Shown: one piece after another, positions 57,501-64,000 of the stretch | Numbering within the stretch: position 1 is the stretch's first letter | Layout: the number at the start of each line of letters is the position of its first letter | Assembly (NCBI RefSeq): GCF_020921035.1 | Contig: NC_063155.1 | Location: 31,241,294-31,305,293, forward strand | Source: Rhodamnia argentea | Taxonomy: Eukaryota; Streptophyta; Magnoliopsida; Myrtales; Myrtaceae | Length of the DNA: 64,000 bases | Direction of reading: 5' to 3' | Notes under the pieces: model-generated | Told to the model about the DNA's origin: nothing | Seen by the model: the letters and a program-made list of their open reading frames with translations, nothing else | Database searches by the model: none | Position numbers and translations under genes: made by a program

Positions 57501-59465
57501 CAAAAGCACCTTGATGTACCGATCCAGATTGTCCACCAGAGGAAGGCTGCTGAGTTGGATATTGTTGAGACATCGGCAGTTGAAATGGTGGAATGACTGC
57601 TCGTTGGGGGACTGGGTGTCCTGGTTGTTGAGTATGGGAGTAAATGCCCTGCTGCTGCTGACCAGGAGGAATGCTCAAGTTTTGCACAGGTGACGGCAAC
57701 AGTGCTGGTTGTTGCTGTTGCTTTGGAGCTGCAACTTGAGGAGCTGGATTCATATGGGGAGAAGGTTGAGGAAACTGACCCTGCATTTGATTAAACTGCT
57801 GAGCCTGTTGGTGAGGACGAACATTCATGATGTGCTGCTGGGGAGCTTGAGGCGGAGGCTGAGTTTGTGGATAAGACTGATAACCAGTTACCGCCTGAGC
57901 CGATGGATGCTGTGTTTGAGATTGCCCCTGAATCACCTGAGGATGGAGGTGAGCCTGGGATGGAGGTGGGACCTGTGACCCAGGTTGAGTTGGTAAATGA
58001 TGTTGAACTTGAGCAACAGGTCTCTGTTGAAGCTGGAGCTGGGGAGGCACCTGAGGTTGAGTCAGTGGATGGGGATACTGTGCCTGCACTTGCAGTTGCT
58101 GATGCTGAGGCACCTGTGCATGTGGCTGTGAATGAGATAGAATGGGGTACTGGGGTTGTGGTTGGGATTGGGATTGAGGATACAGCAAAGCCTGAGATGG
58201 CTGAACCTGAGCCTGAACTTGCAATTGCGATGGCATGTTTGATTGAAGTTGCTGCTGCGGATTCTGAGATTGAGCATGTGGTTGCAGTTGCAGCTGCCCA
58301 AAGACCTGAGGCTGGACTTGGGTTTGGGCCTGAGGCTGACCCTTGGGCTGTGTATGAGGCTGAGGTAGGGGCTGGGGCTGGGGCTGGGGCTGGGGCTGGG
58401 GCTGGGGCTGGGGCTGGGGCTGGGGCTGGACCTGGGGTTGGGGTTGGGGTTGGGGTTGGGGCTGGACCTGTGGTTGGGATTGGGACTGGGGCTGGGTCTG
58501 CGGCTGGGTCTGCGGCTGGGCATACACCTGGGTTTGCAGGATGGCCGGCTGCTGATATGGATAGTACTGCTGATACTGCTGTTGATATGGATCATATCCG
58601 ATATACTGTTGATAATACTGATGATAATTTTGCTGTTGGTGCTGATACCATTGCTCTGGAGTCAGAATAGCAGCCTGACCGACACCTTGGACCAGAGAAG
58701 TTGAGCTAATTTGTTGTGATGATGTTGCAGGTGTAACAGTTTGAGAAGTCTGAGCCTCAGGAGCCTGAGAACTTGCAGTCCCAGCCTGATTAGTACTCTG
58801 GCCCTGGCCAGAAGTAGTAGTATTTGTACCAGAAGCCTCTTGAGAACCCTCCGCTGGCTGCACTTGAGGATGCACGCCCTGCCACCACAATTGATGGTCA
58901 TGAACAATTCATACCCAATTCACAATAACTATCTAAAATTTAAGGATGTCCTTGTACTCACAGGGCAACTCTGTGCATGTTCTTGGACTTGACGATGCAC
59001 AATCTGAATTCCACACCTGTTACACACAACAGGAGAATTGCCAAAAGCACATCCAGCACAATGAGTGACACACTCAGAAAGTGGACCTTGCCATGTGCAT
59101 CCACTCCTGTGGAAGAGACAATGCACCGGTATTTTGTTGATAGTCTCGGCCAATGCCTTATTTGAATCTATGAGCGGCTGCAACAAATGAAAAAGCCTAA
59201 AAACTCCCGGCCTAAAATATTAAAACAACGGTTGTTAATACAACACCAGGATGCAAACCTTTGAATCTGCTTCAGTAACCAGATAGCCATCATAAGGGCA
59301 AGCCTTAGTACTACCCGCGATGTATGCCAGACATGGTTTACAGTAAAGGTGAGTACACTGCGACTGCAGAGCTTCATTTGGGTATACAAGCAGACGACAA
59401 ACTGGACAGAAGTACTCTCCAGCTAGAGATTGGATGTTCAAAATGCATTCGTTGTCAAACCCCAT
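54542..59465 (-). CDS. Large Gln-rich RING/TRAF-type zinc-finger protein
   Basis: Exons: 59259-59465, 58962-59177, 55258-58878, 54914-55101, then one of two terminal exons, 54734-54815 (1,437 aa in total) or 54542-54647 (1,445 aa). The N-terminus holds a RING-like finger (C20-x2-C23, C37-x-H39, C42, C45, C56, final Asp) followed by TRAF-type Cys/His clusters (about 85-140), so E3 ubiquitin ligase activity is possible. A prion-like region of several hundred residues rich in Gln, Pro and Ser follows, including a (QP)n tract, then an Arg/Gly/Phe-rich part. Near the C-terminus lies a U1-type C2H2 finger (C-x2-C-x12-H-x5-H in WCRICKVDCETVEGLDLHSQ). I recognise the architecture from uncharacterised plant proteins; such domains suggest an RNA-processing or condensate role. 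The exon 3 donor (ACA|GTTGAG) is weak and uncertain. Confidence 0.85.
58366..58500 (-). repeat. (GGGGCT)n hexanucleotide tract within the coding exon
   Basis: On the plus strand GGGGCTGGGGCTGG... repeats, grading into GGGGTTGGGGTT. On the coding (minus) strand it is (CAGCCC)n, encoding the Gln-Pro tract. The plus-strand 267-aa Gly/Ala-rich ORF over this place is a shadow of the repeat. Confidence 0.9.
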
Positions 59466-62094
59466 GTTAACTCACAGGTAATCAACCTATAGTCAGACTT
59501 TCATAATCTGTCTGAAAGCACAAAGTATAAGGAGCTGTTAATACAAAAGAAACAGGAAAATCGTAAGCAATAGCTATTATAAACTGCAGAAAGCTTATTA
59601 GGCCACATAAAAACATTGTAACCTCAAATAAAACCAAACTAGAAAACAAAATACAATGAACTCTTCGAGAGAATTTCAAACAAGGATGCACAAAGATGGC
59701 TAACTAATTTTTTCTAGAATGATCAAGCGGACATAATGTGTACAATGATAAACGAAAATCCAAAGTTTCCTTAAGGTACTTTTTCTCTTAAACCAAACGA
59801 AACAGGCATCATCAAGTATAGATGTAAACCCAGAAAAAGAAAAGCACTGAAAAAGACTTATCCATCCCACCCTCCAGCTGCAAGATCCACGCGTATATTA
59901 TGATATGAGCTGAAGATCAGGATTTCACTGATTCTTGAGGGCAAGAAGACAGTCCAAATACAAAAGGCGAAGCAAGATTGATTGATATATATTGTCTTGT
60001 AGAAGGTCAGAAATTGGACTGTGTCGCTATTTCATCGGGTGATCAAACACGATTAAGCGCCTCACGAAGATCATTCCACTTCTTCTGCCAATAAAAGCAC
60101 GTCGATAAAGCGCAAATCTTCCCCACCAGTAAAGCATGTTAAAGTACCCTATAAAGCCAGGTTGCCCTAGACTTCATTTCATCATATTGAAAAACAAATG
60201 CTATCTAGCTTATCCAGCAAGAATCCATTCAATTATAGAAAAAATCCTCATGAGATGCAAATCTCTTCCCAATTATTCTTTGAGAAGAGATAATTCCATT
60301 TATGTGGATGAATTAAATGCAGAGTTTCCAAATGGCGAAATCTTTTAGAACGCATTTCATTCTTTCTTCTGATCTGGAGCAAACAATTGGAGCTTGATCG
60401 GCGTGGTTAACATTGCATGACAAAAACCAGGAACAAAATGCATCTAAAAGAGACACATTCATCAGAGACTTCATCCCGCATGGCAAACTAATTTGGTGCT
60501 TTCTCATGGTAATGTCATGTGAATTACATAGCACATGCACATACCCAATTTCATGCTCCACATAGAAATTTATTGCAAAGTGGGTCAAACTCCATTTGTA
60601 ATTTTACTTGCCTCAATTTTATCTTAATTTGAGCATTTGATGTAATATTCCACATCATGTGGTTCTGGAATTAATTCAGGGTTTATTCTCCGTATCTATG
60701 TCTCCCAAACAGGCGGATGCACCACCCCCTGGTGCTTATTTATTAAAGAGAAACCATCATTATTATGATGCAAACAACAGAAAAAAAATTCTCCGCCTGA
60801 GACGGTTAGCCATAAATTAAATGCAGAACTGTTGAAAACTTGGTTTGCACAGTACACGTGTTCAAATAGTGACGATCATAGGCACATGTCACACGTGTAA
60901 ATTTAAGACAGTATATTACACCCCATGCACGTCGGCTTCAGTTCGAAAGGCTGATCCATGCAGTGTGATAGTAAATATTTGCAATCAACCCCAATAGAAT
61001 GATGACAAAACTGAAACTTGTTTCGATCAAAGAACACCAAGTCAAAGCAATATGCTAACAGGAGAAAATCCAGATTGTTCAACAGATGCAACACTGAACT
61101 CCTTTGAAGCACGAGCAGATAAAAGGATGACCTCAAGGGTCAGTGACTTAGGAATCAGCATGCTGCTGGCATCACGGTCCGGGGGTTACAGGAGGGTGAG
61201 GGTATGAGAAGATTGTGAGTAGTCCCAAACTACCCTAAAGATAACAAATCATCCCAAGCACATATGAACAAACACTAGGCTTAAGGACCATATCCTCAAC
61301 CTGAACAATAATAAGTTCAAGCAATACATCCAAGGGGAAGCTGAAATAGTAATGGTCACCGATAAACAAGATAAACTGCTCCGATCGGAAATAGGATTGC
61401 ATAGGGATTAACTAGATTCTTTATCACGAGAGAGCACTAAACACAAGATAAACTACAAAATCTAAGTCCAGCAACCATTATGATAAGTCAAAACACTGTG
61501 TGTTTCCACTCTTTTTCTCGTTTAGTTTTAAAAACCCCACATGCATGATGTTAAAACCCACTTCCATTGCCGCTAGCAATCTCTCCAACCACATATCAAA
61601 CTTCTAAACCAGGAAAGTTTCAGCCCTTTAGCTACTATAGTAAATCCACCGATGGCTTGGTTTCCAGAGCAAAAGAAAACTATAGCCTGAAGCAACGAAC
61701 TTGTTATCATCGGAATTTCGGAAACAAGGAACCTATCAATGAAAAGCCACATGCAAGAATTTAAACATCTAACCGGGGAGAAAAGTTTCTGCCTTCCTCT
61801 ACTTATCATAAACCCATACCTCGCAAGAAAGTGGCCCAACAAATTCGATTTTCAGACAAAAAGCCCTGTAGCCTGACTCGATGTACCTGTAAAAATCAAT
61901 AACGCGGACCCGATCAATGGAAAACAAAACAGATAGAGGCCGCAAGGGCTACCCAGATACCAGATAGATTAAACAAAAATACCTAGGAACCTTTTAAAGA
62001 AAGGCCAAGAAACCTAGGGCTCGCGCATCAACAGAAGGATCTATCATCATCGCAAACTAAAGCCAAACCAAACAGTAGAGAACCAGAGATCCTG
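59466..62094 (-). other. Probable 5'UTR intron of the RING/TRAF-type gene
   Basis: A good donor (CTAGAAG|GTCAGG on the minus strand, at 62094) follows a GC-richer block at 62095-62270, with a TATA motif upstream. The acceptor before the start codon is probably near 59478. No coding sequence is seen inside this span; small ORFs have no recognisable similarity. Confidence 0.45.
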
Positions 62095-62301
62095 ACCTTC
62101 TAGGGGAAACGATCGAGGCAGGCAGAGAAATCTGAAGCGAAGCAAGAACACAAGAGAATCGGTGCTTATCAAGCGCGAGCGAGCACTATAAATGCCGGTG
62201 AAAGGGAACCGATTTCCCCGAATTGTGAGCAAAATGACAAGCGGCGTCTAGCGAGAAAAATGACCTAATGTCAAGTGACCCGACGTTGAACTCAGGAGGG
62301 C

Positions 62302-62309
62302 TTATATAG
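62302..62309 (-). promoter_or_regulatory. Candidate TATA box of the RING/TRAF-type gene
   Basis: CTATATAA on the minus strand, about 200 bp before the proposed leader-exon donor at 62094. Placement by spacing only. Confidence 0.4.
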
Positions 62310-62817
62310 TGATGACGACGAGCCGAGTTTGAAAAAGAGTGGACTGCTGTCTCAATTAGATTTCGTTTTCTTCCTCTAAGCAATCTGATTTTCTTAGCCA
62401 AGCCCTGCTGACCAATTTATACGGGGGTGAAGATGGTTTCAGGTGGAACCAAGAACGGATCGGTTATTTCGGATTTTACGGTATATATGATAGGCATCTG
62501 GTTTCAAAAATTGGGAACCAATTCCGATGGGCTTGGAACTTAAATCAAAAAGTTGGAACTTGGATTAAGTTTTTATATTTTTTTTTTGTGCTATGTCTAC
62601 GCACAATTTTGCGATATTTCATGATGTCCGATGATAGATTGTGTAATCTAGAATCACTAATATGAGCTTATATTTGCGGCAACATCCATAACTGAGACTT
62701 TTACTTTACTAATATTTTATATTTTTTTGTGTGTCTTAATATGATTTGTGGTGGATTGTAGAAATCAATAGTGGTCATTAGAGGTGGTTCATTTACTAGA
62801 ATTATTCAATTAATAAT
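62310..62817. other. Upstream intergenic DNA
   Basis: AT-rich, no gene supported. Confidence 0.45.
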
Positions 62818-63259
62818 AGGGAAAAAGCCACCAAAAACCCTAAACTATGCTCATTGTGACACATTTACCCTAAACTTTTCTTTGTGACATAAAAAATCCT
62901 AAACTTATATGCATGTGACACATTTACCCCAAACTTGTGCTCGTGTGACACATTTACCCCAAACTTTTTGTTATGACACTAAAAACTCCAAACTTATATT
63001 CGTGTGACACATTTACCTCAAAATTTTGAGATAAATGTGTCACACTAATATAAGTTTAGGATTTTTGATATCACAAAAAAATATTTTGGGGTAAATATGT
63101 CACTCGAGTATAAATATAGGGTTTTCAATGTCACAAGAAAAAGTTTGGAGTAAACGTGTCACGTGAGTAAAAGTTTGGGATTTTTGGTGTCACAAAAAAA
63201 AGTTTAGGGTAAATGTGTCTGAGTTGGCATAGTTCGTAGTTTTTGGTGGTTTTTTCCCT
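62818..63259. mobile_element. Foldback element, family C, with target-site duplications
   Basis: Starts AGGGAAAAAGCCACCAAAAA and ends TTTTTGGTGGTTTTTTCCCT. The inverted arms continue through 'gtgacacatttaccctaaac' units. The flanks TTAATAAT at 62810-62817 and 63260-63267 are an exact 8-bp direct repeat (9 bp if the terminal A is counted as target). Internal units 'cctaaacttatatgcatgtgacacatttacccc' repeat several times in each arm. No coding capacity. Confidence 0.8.
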
Positions 63260-64000
63260 TTAATAATATAGGTAAAATCTAGGTAGACCTTGAAACTTAT
63301 GATAGAGGTTCTAGAGTATGCAGGCAGGTTTCATGTTCAAAAAATCGGAACAAATCCTTAAACATTAACAGGGTAGCTTTCAAATTCAAAGTTCCAAAAA
63401 TTGAAGAATCGGTTCTGATAGATAGGTTTCGGGTTTCATGTGAAACCTAGACCAACCCCAAAACTGCTTGTCCCAAAAATGTTCTTCCGATCTTTTTCTT
63501 CGTAACTAAATTATTTCTCGTGACATTACGGAAACAGCTTCAAAATCAACTCTCGATCATGGGAATTTAAAGTATCTTTTTTCTTAATAAGTAATTACCT
63601 CAATGAATATGAAAACAGAAACGAGGCTGTGATAAAGCGAATGACCGTAGTATTTTAAGAATGTTATTCCATGATGAAGTGACGAAGAGAGTGGTGATAT
63701 TTCTTCTGCCCTAGATTTCAATTCAAATTGAACCTAGAAAAGGGTTTTTTTATGTGTAGGTTTTCAACTGAATGCTTGCGTACAATAATCATTCTTCACT
63801 TTGATGATTTTTCGATTCAAATGGATCAATGGTTCAATGTCCTCAATTCTAGTACATTCAATATTTGCATGAATAAAACTCTTTTTAATTTTTCGTGCCT
63901 CGTGATGAAATTATATAGAAAGTTATATTCAATAAAGATTTGCGACTAAATTGATGAATTCAATAAGCAATTTCTTTGTGGTCGTGTTGGCGCCGCCTGT
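63260..64000. other. AT-rich intergenic DNA at the window end
   Basis: No supported gene; the ORF at 63728-63949 has no recognisable features. Confidence 0.4.

Noticed and set aside
57867-58670. 267-aa plus-strand ORF rich in Gly, Ala and Val opposite the RING/TRAF-type exon
   Set aside because: It is a mirror of the (CAGCCC)n and Gln-rich coding sequence on the other strand; no start context, domain or homology is visible.

Overview
The window is nuclear DNA of a eudicot plant. The evidence is AT-rich intergenic DNA, short GT-AG introns, 5'UTR introns, and genes of plant-only families: RABA2 GTPase, THA8-like PPR protein, UGT76-type glycosyltransferases, PAR1 proteins and a plant beta-tubulin. 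Two nuclear tRNA genes have Pol III terminators. Dispersed foldback repeats built on a 'not-seen/leaf-area'-free motif of the type 'caaactggtacacntgtgataaattta' remind me of Myrtales (Eucalyptus-like) genomes, but that placement is a weak inference.

Layout. 0-2 kb: repeats, including a TIR element with a GC-rich core. 2.3-8 kb: a zinc/metal transporter of the CDF/MTP family (+) converging on a RABA2 small GTPase (-). 9.2-13 kb: a foldback element, a THA8-like PPR gene (+) and tRNA-Ser(AGA). 14-19 kb: a five-exon small serine-rich protein (+), a single-exon GT4 glycosyltransferase (-) and tRNA-Asp(GTC, -). 19.5-22.2 kb: a second foldback copy, a decayed LINE-type RNase H/zinc-finger remnant and a four-exon universal stress protein (-). 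23.8-24.9 kb: a tentative four-exon small gene.

25.6-33.3 kb is the most dynamic gene region. It holds an intact UGT76-like gene with a GC-AG intron, a dead middle copy with a foldback element in its intron, an orphan copy of the UGT upstream region joined to a small-heat-shock-protein gene fragment, an intact third UGT, and a complete divergent sHSP gene. 34-36.7 kb: TIM10 (-), six exons including a 5'UTR exon. 37.4-38.2 kb: a foldback element carrying a nested tRNA-derived SINE. 38.3-43.8 kb: a tandem duplication with two PAR1 genes, separated by a Mutator-like non-autonomous element with a 10-bp target duplication. 44.2-46 kb: beta-tubulin (-). 46.2-54.5 kb: no confident gene; local tandem duplications, one TRIM element and an orphan terminal-exon-like ORF. 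54.5-62.3 kb: a large glutamine-rich RING/TRAF-type zinc-finger protein gene (-) with a duplicated terminal exon. 62.8-63.3 kb: another foldback element with target duplications.

The genes are mostly unrelated housekeeping and stress/secondary-metabolism loci, each with its own promoter; I see no operon-like cooperation. The clustered sets (three UGTs, two PAR1s, one sHSP plus a fragment) come from local duplication. I did not find a wholly novel system. The best leads are the duplicated alternative C-terminal exons, a paired cysteine loss in one PAR1 copy, the GC-AG intron, and several insertions whose target sites can be read directly.
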